Below, one piece after another: positions 43,852-53,079 of a DNA stretch of 64,000 nucleotides. Below the pieces are notes generated by a model. The model saw only the letters and a program-made list of their open reading frames with translations, was not told the DNA's origin and made no database searches. Position 1 is the stretch's first letter. The number at the start of each line of letters is the position of its first letter. Origin of the DNA: an uncultured Clostridia bacterium (GTDB taxonomy: Bacteria > Bacillota > Clostridia > Christensenellales > Borkfalkiaceae); contig CALVXB010000007.1 of the NCBI GenBank assembly GCA_944368775.1, positions 1 through 64,000 on the forward strand, in the 5' to 3' direction. The position numbers and the translations under genes are program-made.

Positions 43852-44437
43852 ATTGCGCGTCGCCGTGACGGGCGGCATCGGCAGCGGCAAGAGCGCCGTC
43901 CTCCGCCTGATCGGCGAGATGGGCTATCCCGTCTTTTCCGCCGACGCGATCGGGCGGCATATCTATGACGACGACGCGGTGCTGCGCGCCGTGCGCGCGC
44001 GCTTCCCGCAATGCGTACGCGATGATGCCGTCGACCGCAAGGCGCTGGCGAGCGTCGTCTTTGCCGACCCGGAAGCCTTGCGCGCGTTGGACGGCATCAC
44101 GCACCCGGCCATCATGCGCCGCCTGTTCGATGCGATGGACGCCGCGCCCGGCCCGATCGCCTTTGCAGAGGTGCCGCTCTTGTTCGAGAGCGGGACGGCG
44201 GGCATGTTCGACCGCGTCGTCGTCATCCGCCGCCCGTTGGAGGCGCGCATCCGTTCGGTCACGGAACGGGACGGGCTGACGCGCGAAGAAGTGCTCGCGC
44301 GCATGCAAAATCAATTCGATTACGAAAAAAATCCGTTGGATGGGCATACTGTTATAGAAAATGACAGCGACCTCGCCGCGCTGCGCGCGGAAGTCGAACG
44401 GGTGGTGCATGCGATCGCGCTCGAAGCGGAACAATAG
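43838..44437 (+). CDS. coaE: Dephospho-CoA kinase
   Basis: CoaE phosphorylates dephospho-CoA in the last step of CoA synthesis. The 199-residue product has Walker A TGGIGSGKSAVL (about 11-22), the SADAIGRHIYDDD stretch (about 34-46), THPAIMRRL near 89, EVPLLFESG near 110 and a late HTVIENDSDL segment typical of CoaE. I chose the ATG at 43838, which begins MKRSKLRVAVTGG. It overlaps polA, so translation is likely coupled. polA-coaE order is common in Firmicutes. Confidence 0.95.
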
Positions 44438-44954
44438 ATGGATCATAGCGGCGGCCTTTTTGCTGCTGCTTGCGGCGCTCGTCGGCTCTTTATACGCCTT
44501 TTATATGCCCAAACGCCGGGCAGAACTCGTCGCTGCCTGCGCGGCCGAGTTCGGCGTCGACGAGGATCTCGCCTTTGCCGTCATCCGCGCGGAGAGCAAC
44601 TTCCGCGCAGGCGCCGTCAGTCCGGCCGGAGCCGTCGGGTTGATGCAGCTGATGCCGTCTACCGCCGCGTTTGCCGCGGCGTCGCTCGGCGTCGAGGCGT
44701 ATGACCTGTTCGATCCGCAGGACAACGTGCGCCTCGGCACTTGGTACCTCGGCTACCTTTCGGCGCGCTTTGACCGCCTCGAAGAAGTCCTCGCCGCCTA
44801 TAACGCGGGGGAGGGAACGGTGCGCAGGTGGCTGCGCGACCCTTCGCTCGCCGACGCGGACGGACATCTTGCGCGCATCCCGTATGCGGAGACCCGCCGT
44901 TACGTCGCCCGCGTAAAAAATTTTTATTTTTGTTACAAATTCCTTTACGGATAA
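44409..44954 (+). CDS. Membrane-anchored lytic transglycosylase (SLT domain)
   Basis: A predicted murein lytic transglycosylase acting outside the membrane. The 181-residue product has an N-terminal helix (about 10-30) after a basic start, then an SLT domain with catalytic Glu in AVIRAESNFRAGA (about 58-70), SPAGAVGLMQLMPSTAAFAA, AYNAGEGTVRRWL near 133 and IPYAETRRYVARV. The ATG at 44409 overlaps the coaE end by 29 bases. Nearby alternatives exist, so the first few residues are uncertain. coaE followed by an SLT gene is a familiar clostridial pair. Confidence 0.88.
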   Translation: MRSRSKRNNRWIIAAAFLLLLAALVGSLYAFYMPKRRAELVAACAAEFGVDEDLAFAVIRAESNFRAGAVSPAGAVGLMQLMPSTAAFAAASLGVEAYDLFDPQDNVRLGTWYLGYLSARFDRLEEVLAAYNAGEGTVRRWLRDPSLADADGHLARIPYAETRRYVARVKNFYFCYKFLYG

Positions 44955-44955
44955 C

Positions 44956-44984
44956 TTGACATTCCATTCGCGATATGGTAGAAT
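44956..44984 (+). promoter_or_regulatory. Promoter of tRNA-Leu(GAG)
   Basis: TTGACA (44956-44961), 17 bases, TAGAAT (44979-44984), 11 bases before the tRNA 5' end. Confidence 0.85.
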
Positions 44985-44995
44985 AAATCTTGCTT

Positions 44996-45081
44996 GTGAG
45001 GATGGCGGAACTGGCAGACGCGTACGTTTGAGGGGCGTATGGAGAAATCCGTGTGGGTTCAAGTCCCATTCTTCACACCAA
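44996..45081 (+). tRNA. tRNA-Leu (anticodon GAG)
   Basis: An 86-nt type II cloverleaf. The acceptor GTGAGGA pairs with TCTTCAC, followed by A and encoded CCA. The anticodon arm is TACGT-TTGAGGG-GCGTA with anticodon GAG. A long variable arm and the T-loop GGTTCAAGTCC are present. Confidence 0.96.
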
Positions 45082-45088
45082 GAAAAAG

Positions 45089-45116
45089 AGCATCGCGACT
45101 GCGGTGCTCTTTTTTC
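45089..45116 (+). terminator. Terminator of tRNA-Leu(GAG)
   Basis: GAGCATCGC, loop ACT, GCGGTGCTC with one T-G pair, then TTTTTT. Confidence 0.92.
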
Positions 45117-45196
45117 ATGGCCGCAAGATACTGCCCGAATTTTTCACCGTCGGGAGAATAGAACGACGTTTTGCGGCGCAAACAGGAGGAAGAAAG

Positions 45197-46735
45197 TTGA
45201 ACAGATATCTGCGGCCGCAAGGCCTGCGCCGCTATTTTTCTGCGGGGCAATTCTTCAGCTTTTTAGACGGATATGCTTATATCTTTATCTACGCGGCGCT
45301 CGCGTTCGTCAGTTCGCTGTGCGGGCAGGAGCCGCTCGTCTTCGGGCTGACGGCGCTGCTCGTCGTGCTCGTCTGTCTCTTTGCAAAGGACACGCGCGCG
45401 CTCGTGCCGCCTATCATCCTCGTCATCTATGCGGTCAGCTGGATGCACACGCCGCAGGGCGCATCCGATTTTTTCAACGCGCCCGCCGCGTTCGTTTCGT
45501 TCGGCATCCTCGGCGCCATCGCCGTCGCCGCGCTCGCCTTCCGCATCGCCGCCTTTCCGCCGAAAGGGGAGAGCCGCCTGCCCGGGCTGCGCACTGGGCT
45601 CGTCGTCCTCTGTGCCGCATTTCTGCTCAACGGCGCGCTGTCCGCAGACTTCGTTTTGTCCGACATCGTCTTCGGCGCGCTCATCGCGTTTTCCTTTATT
45701 GCCGCCTATCTCTTGATCCGCCGCACCTGCGCCTACCGCAAAGACAACGGGCTGTATTTTGCGGCGAGCTGCTTTGCCGCGGGTCTCGTCATCTTTTTGC
45801 AGGTCGCCTATGCGCTGCTCTTCCGCGACGTTTGGGAAGGGGAGAATGGTGCCCTGTGTTCCGGCATCGACCTGCTGCGCGGCTTTTTCGCGGGCGGCGC
45901 GCTGCCGGGCGGGCTGTCTATCAGTAAGAACGCCATGATTGCGGGGTGGGGGATGAGCAACAACTTCGGCGGCATGCTCGCCATGTTCATCCCCGCCTCC
46001 CTCTATCTCGCCTATAAGGTGAAGAATGGCTGGCTGTTTTACCTCTTCGCCTTTGCGCAGCTGGGTGCCGTCGCCTGCACGCTCAGCCGCACCGCGCTTT
46101 TGACGGGCGGCATCCTGCTCGTCGGCGGAGCGGTCATCCTATCCGTCGCGCGCAGCCCCCGCCGCCCCTTCGTGCGCGCCTGCAACGCTGCCGCCATTCT
46201 CGCCGCCGCTGCGGCAGGTGTGCTGTTTTTTGACCGCATCCGCGAGATCTTCGCCGTCATCTTCGACCGCGGCTTCGGCGATTCCAACCGCTTCGCCATC
46301 TGGGAGTACGGGCTTAAAAAATTTTTCAAGTCGCCACTCTTCGGCGCGGGGTTCGATCTTCACTTCTATCCCGATTTCGACTTCGACATTGCAAACTGGG
46401 TCTTCCCGGATATGTTCCACAACGTATTCGTGCAGATCTTCGCGAGCTGCGGCCTCGTCGGCATGGCGGCCTACTTGTACCATCTCGCGCAGGTGCTGTG
46501 CCTGCTGCTGCGCCGCCCGAGCGCCGACCGCCTGCTCTACCTCGGCATCTTTCTCGCCGTCAGCGGCGCTTCCCTTTTAGATAACCACATCTTCCACATC
46601 TTCCCCGCGCTTCTGTATTCGCTCTCTCTCGGATTTTGGGAGACGGACGCCGCGGCCGCCGCCCGCCTGCCCCTGTACGGCAGGGAAGCGCGCCGCTTCG
46701 TTCCTTTCGCCCCGAAAACCCTCCCGCAAAGATAA
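45197..46735 (+). CDS. O-antigen ligase/Wzy-like polytopic membrane protein
   Basis: The 512-residue product has about 11-12 hydrophobic segments, a short cytoplasmic start, and a large loop near residues 350-420 containing RFAIWEYGLKKFFKSPLFGAGFDLHF. The NRFAIWEYGLK... SPLFGAG pattern in this loop is typical of the Wzy/RfaL (O-antigen ligase) superfamily, which joins glycan chains in the membrane. The substrate is unknown, and no glycosyltransferase cluster is adjacent. I chose the TTG at 45197 because AGGAGGA lies upstream. The longer open frame would run through the tRNA terminator. DUF-like N- and C-terminal tails are otherwise unremarkable. Confidence 0.8.
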   Translation: MNRYLRPQGLRRYFSAGQFFSFLDGYAYIFIYAALAFVSSLCGQEPLVFGLTALLVVLVCLFAKDTRALVPPIILVIYAVSWMHTPQGASDFFNAPAAFVSFGILGAIAVAALAFRIAAFPPKGESRLPGLRTGLVVLCAAFLLNGALSADFVLSDIVFGALIAFSFIAAYLLIRRTCAYRKDNGLYFAASCFAAGLVIFLQVAYALLFRDVWEGENGALCSGIDLLRGFFAGGALPGGLSISKNAMIAGWGMSNNFGGMLAMFIPASLYLAYKVKNGWLFYLFAFAQLGAVACTLSRTALLTGGILLVGGAVILSVARSPRRPFVRACNAAAILAAAAAGVLFFDRIREIFAVIFDRGFGDSNRFAIWEYGLKKFFKSPLFGAGFDLHFYPDFDFDIANWVFPDMFHNVFVQIFASCGLVGMAAYLYHLAQVLCLLLRRPSADRLLYLGIFLAVSGASLLDNHIFHIFPALLYSLSLGFWETDAAAAARLPLYGREARRFVPFAPKTLPQR

Positions 46736-46872
46736 AGTACATTTTTTCAGAAATTGTCGTTTTATCTGACATGCGTTGTAAACCGTGGTAAAATCTGCTG
46801 TGTCCGCATACCTCGCGAGCGGGCGGTGGCTGAATTTTCTTGTAAATTTTTTGAACTTTTTTTGCGGAACTA

Positions 46873-46901
46873 TTGAAATACGCGAAATTCTATTGTATAA
46901 T
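46873..46901 (+). promoter_or_regulatory. Promoter of the glycogen operon
   Basis: TTGAAA (46873-46878), 17 bases, TATAAT (46896-46901). A TTGTAAA half-site at 46840-46846 lies upstream, as before pfkA and pfkB. Confidence 0.8.
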
Positions 46902-46943
46902 AGTTTAGGAGAAAGGCACAAGATGCCGTAAGAACGGAGGAAG

Positions 46944-48827
46944 ATGATGGACAACACAGTCGATTTCCCGTTGTATGTATTTCACCACGGCAAGAACTTC
47001 AAGGCATACGAGTTCTTCGGTGCACATCCATGCAAAGAGGATGGCAAACGGGGTTACATGTTCCGCGTCTGGGCGCCGCACGCAGAGGAGGTCTCCGTCG
47101 TCGGCGACTTCAACGAATGGGATCCGGAACAGAACAAGATGCGCCGCCTTTTGGACGGCGAGACCTTCGAGCTGTTTATCCCCGGCCTGAAGGCCTATTC
47201 GATCTACAAGTACTGCATCCGCACCAAAGACGGGCGCTTCCTGTACAAGGCGGACCCGTACGCCTTCCATGCGGAGACGCCCTCTAAAACGGCTTCCAAG
47301 ACGTACGACCTCGGCGGCTTCAAGTGGTCGGACAAGGAGTACCTCAAAAAGCGCAAGACAAGGGATCCCTATTCGTCGCCCATGAACATCTACGAGATGA
47401 ACCCTCTCTCGTGGCGGCAGTACGGCGACGGCAACTATTTCGATTTCAACAAGCTGGTCGACGACCTGATCCCGTACCTGAAGGAGATGGGCTACACGCA
47501 CATCGAATTCATGCCGCTGAGCGAGTACCCGTACGACGGATCGTGGGGGTATCAGGTGACCGGCTACTTTGCGATCACCTCCCGCCTCGGCACGCCGCAC
47601 GACTTCATGCACCTGGTCAACGAGTGCCACAAAAACGGGATCGGCGTGATCATGGATTGGGTCCCCGCGCACTTCCCGAAGGACGCGCACGGCCTGTACG
47701 AGTTTGACGGCCAGCCGCTGTACGAGAGCCCGGCGTGGGACAGGCAGGAACACAAGAGCTGGGGCACCCGCCGCTTCGATTACGGCCGCAACGAGATCTT
47801 GTCCTTCCTGATCTCCAACGCACATTTCTTCTTCGACAAATTCCATGTCGACGGGCTGCGCGTCGACGCGGTCGCGTCCATGCTTTATCTCGACTACGAC
47901 AAGCGCCCGGGCGAATGGCTGCCCAATAAATACGGCGAAAACAAGAACCTCGAGGCGATCGAGTTTTTGCGCCGCCTGAACACGACCATCTTCTCGCAGT
48001 TCCCGGATGCGATGATGATCGCCGAAGAGTCGACCGCGTGGCCGCTGGTCACCAAGCCGGTCGACATCGGCGGCCTCGGCTTCAACTTCAAGTGGAACAT
48101 GGGCTGGATGAACGACGTGCTCGACTATATGCAGACGGACCCGTATTTCCGCAAGGGCAACCACAACAAACTGACCTTCTCGATGATGTACGCCTTCACC
48201 GAAAACTACGTCCTGCCCATCTCGCACGACGAAGTGGTGTACGGCAAAAAGTCGCTCATCGACAAGATGCCGGGCAGCTACGAAGAAAAGTTCGCCAATC
48301 TGCGCGCCTTCATGGGCTACATGATGTCGCACCCCGGCAAAAAGCTGCTCTTCATGGGCTGCGAGTTCGGGCAGTTCAAAGAATGGAATTATAAAGAGGG
48401 GCTGGACTTCTTCCTCAAAGAGTACCCGCTGCACCGGAAGCTGTCGGATATGAACGCCGCCCTGAATAAATTCTATGCGACGACGCCCGCGTTCTATGAG
48501 ATCGAAGACTCGTGGGACGGCTTTGAGTGGATCGCCGCGAACGACGCCGACCGCAACGTCGTGGCGTACCTGCGGCGCGACAAGGCGCAGACGACCTACC
48601 TCGTCGTCGTCAACTTCTCCGGCGTCAAGACGGAAGGGTACCGCCTCGGCGTGCCGAAGGGCAAGTACAAGGTGGTGTTCAACACCGATCACCCGAAGTA
48701 CGGCGGCAGCGGCGAGATGAAGAAGCGCATCTTCAACACCGAGCGCAAGCCTAGCCACGGCAAGGAATATTCGATCAAGATCGAAGTTCCGAAGCTCTCT
48801 TGCATCTATCTGCAGAAAATACTGTGA
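46944..48827 (+). CDS. glgB: 1,4-alpha-glucan branching enzyme
   Basis: GlgB makes the alpha-1,6 branches of glycogen. The 627-residue product has an N-terminal CBM48 domain (FRVWAPHAEEVSVVGDFNEW, about 36-55), a GH13 barrel with EYPYDGSWGYQVTGYF (about 193-208), the nucleophile in GLRVDAVASML (about 305-315), the acid/base in MIAEESTAWP near 358 and ISHDEVVYGKKSL near 428, and a C-terminal beta domain. The ATG follows CGGAGGA, and a second ATG lies directly after it. It is the first gene of the operon. Confidence 0.96.
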   Translation: MMDNTVDFPLYVFHHGKNFKAYEFFGAHPCKEDGKRGYMFRVWAPHAEEVSVVGDFNEWDPEQNKMRRLLDGETFELFIPGLKAYSIYKYCIRTKDGRFLYKADPYAFHAETPSKTASKTYDLGGFKWSDKEYLKKRKTRDPYSSPMNIYEMNPLSWRQYGDGNYFDFNKLVDDLIPYLKEMGYTHIEFMPLSEYPYDGSWGYQVTGYFAITSRLGTPHDFMHLVNECHKNGIGVIMDWVPAHFPKDAHGLYEFDGQPLYESPAWDRQEHKSWGTRRFDYGRNEILSFLISNAHFFFDKFHVDGLRVDAVASMLYLDYDKRPGEWLPNKYGENKNLEAIEFLRRLNTTIFSQFPDAMMIAEESTAWPLVTKPVDIGGLGFNFKWNMGWMNDVLDYMQTDPYFRKGNHNKLTFSMMYAFTENYVLPISHDEVVYGKKSLIDKMPGSYEEKFANLRAFMGYMMSHPGKKLLFMGCEFGQFKEWNYKEGLDFFLKEYPLHRKLSDMNAALNKFYATTPAFYEIEDSWDGFEWIAANDADRNVVAYLRRDKAQTTYLVVVNFSGVKTEGYRLGVPKGKYKVVFNTDHPKYGGSGEMKKRIFNTERKPSHGKEYSIKIEVPKLSCIYLQKIL

Positions 48828-48883
48828 CCGAGCTTTCGGCCGCGTATTGATAAAAAAGTCAAATTTATTTTTGGGGGTAAAAT

Positions 48884-50089
48884 ATGCAAAGAAAGAAAGA
48901 ATGCGTTGCAATGTTGCTTGCCGGCGGGCAGGGGAGCAGGCTTTATGCACTGACCAACAATATTGCAAAGCCGGCAGTCCCGTTCGGTGCGAAGTACCGT
49001 ATCATCGACTTTCCGCTTTCTAACTGCGTCAACTCGGGCATCGACACCGTCGGCGTCCTGACGCAGTACCAGCCGCTCGTGCTCAACGAGTACATCGGCA
49101 ACGGACAGCCGTGGGATCTCGACCGAAACTTCGGCGGCGTGCACGTCCTGTCGCCGTACCAGAAGAAGTCGAAGTCTGCATGGTACGAGGGGACGGCGAA
49201 CGCCATCTACCAGAACCTGAACTTCATCAAGATGTACAATCCGAGCTACGTCTTGATCTTGTCGGGCGACCACATCTATAAGATGGATTACAGCAAGATG
49301 CTGCGCGCGCATATCGAAAACGATGCCGACTGCACCATCGCCGCCATCCAGGTCCCGCTGAAGGAGGCCTCCCGCTTCGGTATCCTCAATACCAACCCGG
49401 ACGGCTCCGTCTACGAGTTTGAAGAAAAGCCGAAGCAGCCGAAGAGCACGCTCGCCTCGATGGGCGTGTACATATTCACGGCCGAAAAGATGTATAAATA
49501 TCTCGAAGCGGACGACGAGGATCCGAATTCCTCCAAAGACTTCGGCAAAAACGTGCTTCCCGCCATGCTCGACGCGGGCGAGCGTATGTTTGCCTATCAG
49601 TTTGAAGGGTATTGGAAGGACGTCGGCACGATCAGCTCGCTATGGGAAGCGAACATGGATCTGCTCGGCGAAGACCCGGCGTTCGACGTCGCGGACAACG
49701 CGTGGAAGATCCACTCGCGCAACCCGCTCGCGCCGCCCGCATACCTCGGCGACCATTCCGTCGTCAAAAATTCGATGATCGCGCTCGGCAGCGAAGTGTA
49801 CGGCACCGTCGAAAACAGCGTGCTGTCCAGCAACGTCGTCATCGAAGAGGGCGCCGTCGTGCGCGACAGCGTCATCATGAGCAATACCGTCGTCCATAAG
49901 GGTGCGGTCATCAACTATTCGATCATCGACGAGAGCGTCGCCATCGAAAGCGGCGCGAAGATCGGCGAAGAGAAAGAGTCTGCCAAGGGCATCGCCGTGC
50001 TCGGCCGCGGCATCACGGTCGGCAAAGACGCCAAAGTTGCAGCCGGCAACATTGTCGACAAATCTATCAAAGAAGGGGAGGAAGCGTAA
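48884..50089 (+). CDS. glgC: Glucose-1-phosphate adenylyltransferase, catalytic subunit
   Basis: GlgC makes ADP-glucose from glucose 1-phosphate and ATP, the regulated step of glycogen synthesis. The 401-residue product has [25 protein letters not shown] (about 11-35) with the nucleotide-binding Gly-rich loop, [10 protein letters not shown] (about 127-136), [10 protein letters not shown] near 182, YWKDVGTI near 244, and a C-terminal left-handed beta-helix (about 290-390). GGGGGT precedes the ATG. Together with GlgD it should form the heteromer seen in Bacillus and Clostridia. Confidence 0.96.
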   Translation: MQRKKECVAMLLAGGQGSRLYALTNNIAKPAVPFGAKYRIIDFPLSNCVNSGIDTVGVLTQYQPLVLNEYIGNGQPWDLDRNFGGVHVLSPYQKKSKSAWYEGTANAIYQNLNFIKMYNPSYVLILSGDHIYKMDYSKMLRAHIENDADCTIAAIQVPLKEASRFGILNTNPDGSVYEFEEKPKQPKSTLASMGVYIFTAEKMYKYLEADDEDPNSSKDFGKNVLPAMLDAGERMFAYQFEGYWKDVGTISSLWEANMDLLGEDPAFDVADNAWKIHSRNPLAPPAYLGDHSVVKNSMIALGSEVYGTVENSVLSSNVVIEEGAVVRDSVIMSNTVVHKGAVINYSIIDESVAIESGAKIGEEKESAKGIAVLGRGITVGKDAKVAAGNIVDKSIKEGEEA

Positions 50090-50091
50090 TC

Positions 50092-51198
50092 ATGTCTGCT
50101 GTTGGCGTTATTTTTTCGAATATCCACGACGATAACATCCCTGAGCTTGCGCATAAGAGGACGATGGGCTCGCTCCCGTACGGAGGCCGCTATCGCCTGA
50201 TCGACTTCGCGCTCTCCAACCTCGTCAATTCCGGCGTCACGACCGTCGGCATCATCACCAAAAACAACTACCAATCGCTGATGGATCACCTGGGCAGCGG
50301 CAAAGATTGGGATCTCGCCCGCAAGACAGGCGGCCTCGTCCTGCTCCCGCCCTTCGGCGCGGTCGACAACGCGGGGCTGTACCGCAGCCGCCTCGAAGCG
50401 CTCAAGGGGATCACCGGGTTCCTTTCCCGCCGCAACGAGGACTACGTCATCCTCTGCGACTGCGACGGCGTCTACCACATGGACTTCACGAAAGTCATCG
50501 ACTATCACGAGTCCAAGCAGGCGGACATCACGCTCGTCTGCCACAACGAGGAGATCGGCAACTCCGCCCATTACACCCTCGTGCAGTCTGACGACACCGG
50601 CCGCGTGGTCGACCTAAAGGTCAACGAGTCTGTCGACGGCACCAACAAGTTCTTCAGCAACATCATGGTCATCAACCGCGCCTTCCTGCTGCGCCTGATC
50701 AACGACGCGTCGGTGCACGGTTACCAGAGCTTTGAAGAGGATATCCTGCGCCGCAACATCGTCAGCCTGAAGATCTACAGCTACGATTTCCGCGGCTACC
50801 ACGCGACGATCGACTCGCTGCGCTCGTACTATGCGCACAACATGGAGCTTTTGAACAAGCCCATCCGCGACGAGCTGTTCGGCGACCGCGACATCTATAC
50901 GAAGGTCCGCGACTCCGCGCCCACGAAGTACGGCGACTTCGCCGACGTGCGCAACTCGCTCGTCTCCGACGGCTGCATCGTCGAGGGCACGGTCGAAAAC
51001 AGCATCCTGTTCCGCGGCGTCAAAGTCGGCAGGGGAACGGTGGTGCGCAACTCCATCGTCATGCAGGATACGGTCATCGGCGAAAACGTGCGCATGAACT
51101 GCGTCATCACCGATAAAAACGTCGTCATCCGCGACCGCCGCGAGCTGTCCGGCTGCGAGATCCAGCCGTACTTCCTCGCCAAGGGCACGATGATCTGA
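50092..51198 (+). CDS. glgD: Glucose-1-phosphate adenylyltransferase regulatory subunit GlgD
   Basis: GlgD is a GlgC paralogue that has lost catalysis and modulates GlgC. The 368-residue product keeps the overall fold, with RYRLIDFALSNLVNSGVTTVGI (about 29-50), YVILCDCDGVYHMDF near 116-130 and a beta-helix tail. The N-terminal Gly-rich nucleotide loop of GlgC (GGQGSR) is missing: the protein starts SAVGVIFSNIHDDNIPEL. It begins two bases after the glgC stop with GGGAGG upstream, consistent with balanced synthesis of both subunits. Confidence 0.95.
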   Translation: MSAVGVIFSNIHDDNIPELAHKRTMGSLPYGGRYRLIDFALSNLVNSGVTTVGIITKNNYQSLMDHLGSGKDWDLARKTGGLVLLPPFGAVDNAGLYRSRLEALKGITGFLSRRNEDYVILCDCDGVYHMDFTKVIDYHESKQADITLVCHNEEIGNSAHYTLVQSDDTGRVVDLKVNESVDGTNKFFSNIMVINRAFLLRLINDASVHGYQSFEEDILRRNIVSLKIYSYDFRGYHATIDSLRSYYAHNMELLNKPIRDELFGDRDIYTKVRDSAPTKYGDFADVRNSLVSDGCIVEGTVENSILFRGVKVGRGTVVRNSIVMQDTVIGENVRMNCVITDKNVVIRDRRELSGCEIQPYFLAKGTMI

Positions 51199-51248
51199 TC
51201 GGAAACTACAATTTTATAAATCATTTCGTAAGGAGGTATCTATTTTCC

Positions 51249-53057
51249 ATGCCGGCTAAAGCGAAAAGCAAAAAGACGGAAGATGCCGTTGTCGATAAGG
51301 GGGCGACGGCCGCAGCGGAACAGGAAGCAACCAAGGCAGAAGAAGTTTCGGCGGAACCGAAGAAGACGGCGGTAAAAAAACCGGCCGCACGCAAGCCGCG
51401 CGCCAAAAAGGCCGCGCCCGCAGCGGAACAGCCTGCCGAGGAAAAAGCCCCTGTCGAAACTGTCGAAGAAGAAATTGTTCCCGCCGCGGAGGCCGCAGCC
51501 GAAGAAGTTGCGGCAGCCGAGGCACCTGCGGCCGAACCCGCCGCAGAAGAAGCTGTCTCCGAGCCTGCGGCCGAACCTGCCGCGGAGGAAGCGCAGCCTG
51601 AAATCGAGGAGGTATCGGAGATCACCGTTATGCCTAAAAAGAAGATCTTGTTTGTCGCATCCGAGTCTACGCCGTTCATCGCGACGGGTGGCCTCGCCGA
51701 GGTCATCGGCTCTCTCTCGAAGGCGCTCGCCGTCAACGACAACTACGACGTGCGCGTCGTCATCCCGCTGTATTCGGATATTTCGTGGGATTACCGCAGC
51801 AAGTTCAAGTATCTCGGCAATATCTTTGTGCCGCTCGCATGGCGCAACCAATATTGCGGCATCTTCAGCTATGAGATGTACGGCGTCACCTTCTACTTCA
51901 TCGACAACGAGTACTACTTCAAGCGCCCGGGGTGCTACGGTTACTATGACGACGGCGAGCGCTATGCGTTCTTCTGCCGCAGCGTCATGGAGATCATGCC
52001 CTTCCTGAACTTCTACCCGGACATCATGCACTGCCACGATTGGCAGGCGGCGCTGGCAGCCATCTATCTCAAGACCATCTACTGCTTCCGCCCCGAGTAT
52101 CAGTTCATCCGCGCGCTGTTCACCATCCACAACATCGAGTACCAGGGCAAATATTCTCTGGATATTTTGGAAGACCTCTTCGGCATCTCCAATACCTGGA
52201 AATATCTGCTCGAGTATAACAAGTGCATCAACCTGATGAAGGCTGCGATCGAATGCTGCGAAAAGTTCTCGACGGTCAGCCCGCACTATGCAGTGGAGAT
52301 CAAAGACCCGTACTATTCGCACGGCCTCGACCCGATCGTCCGCCGCAACGAGTTCAAGCTGGTCGGCATCCTGAACGGCATCGATACGGACGCGTACAAC
52401 CCCGCGACGGATATCTCCATCTTCAGCCATTACAGCATCGACGACCTCGAACCCAAAAAGCGCTGCAAAGAAGAGCTGCAGAAGATGTTCAACCTGCCGG
52501 TCAAACCCGACACGCCGATCATCGCCCTCATCTCCCGCCTCGTCGCGCACAAGGGTCTCGACCTCGTTCGCACCGTCATCGAAGAGGTATTGCGGCAAGA
52601 CGTTCAGGTCATAATACTTGGCAAGGGCGATTCTTCGTACGAGAATTTCTTTACCGACCTGTCCCGCCGCTACGTCGGCAAGCTGGTCACGATCGTCGCC
52701 TTCAACCCCGACCTTTCCAGAAAGATCTATTCGGGCGCCGACCTGTTCCTGATGCCCTCCAAATCGGAGCCTTGCGGCCTCTCGCAGATGATCGCGAGCC
52801 GCTACGGCACCGTGCCCATCGTCCGCGAGACGGGCGGGCTGTACGACAGCATCAAGCCTGTCGGCAACGGCGGCAACGGGTTTACCTTTGCCAACTATAA
52901 TGCATATGATATGTTGTACGTCATTCGTGAGGCGATCAACTGCTACTATAATAAAGATTTCTGGCCTGAATTGATGCGGCGCGTCATGTCCGTCGATTTC
53001 AGCTGGCAGCGTTCCGCGAAAGAGTACGAAAAAGTTTATGGGGAAATGTTGAAATAA
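51249..53057 (+). CDS. glgA: Glycogen synthase with long low-complexity N-terminal extension
   Basis: GlgA elongates glycogen from ADP-glucose. The 602-residue product has a GT5 synthase domain starting near residue 130 (KKKILFVASESTPFIATGGL), with HDWQAALAAIY near 266, FTIHNIEYQGKY near 294, NGIDTDAYNP near 376, and SKSEPCGLSQMIASRYGT near 505-522. The usual KTGGL motif reads ATGGL here. Residues 1-127 are an Ala/Glu/Pro/Lys-rich tail, basic at about 37-57 (PKKTAVKKPAARKPRAKK) then acidic, absent from ordinary GlgA of about 475 residues. AAGGAGG lies 12-13 bases before the ATG. A second AGGAGG precedes an internal ATG at 51631 that would give a normal 475-residue enzyme. Confidence 0.93.
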   Translation: MPAKAKSKKTEDAVVDKGATAAAEQEATKAEEVSAEPKKTAVKKPAARKPRAKKAAPAAEQPAEEKAPVETVEEEIVPAAEAAAEEVAAAEAPAAEPAAEEAVSEPAAEPAAEEAQPEIEEVSEITVMPKKKILFVASESTPFIATGGLAEVIGSLSKALAVNDNYDVRVVIPLYSDISWDYRSKFKYLGNIFVPLAWRNQYCGIFSYEMYGVTFYFIDNEYYFKRPGCYGYYDDGERYAFFCRSVMEIMPFLNFYPDIMHCHDWQAALAAIYLKTIYCFRPEYQFIRALFTIHNIEYQGKYSLDILEDLFGISNTWKYLLEYNKCINLMKAAIECCEKFSTVSPHYAVEIKDPYYSHGLDPIVRRNEFKLVGILNGIDTDAYNPATDISIFSHYSIDDLEPKKRCKEELQKMFNLPVKPDTPIIALISRLVAHKGLDLVRTVIEEVLRQDVQVIILGKGDSSYENFFTDLSRRYVGKLVTIVAFNPDLSRKIYSGADLFLMPSKSEPCGLSQMIASRYGTVPIVRETGGLYDSIKPVGNGGNGFTFANYNAYDMLYVIREAINCYYNKDFWPELMRRVMSVDFSWQRSAKEYEKVYGEMLK

Positions 53058-53079
53058 TTTTTAACGGTAGGAGTAGGAC

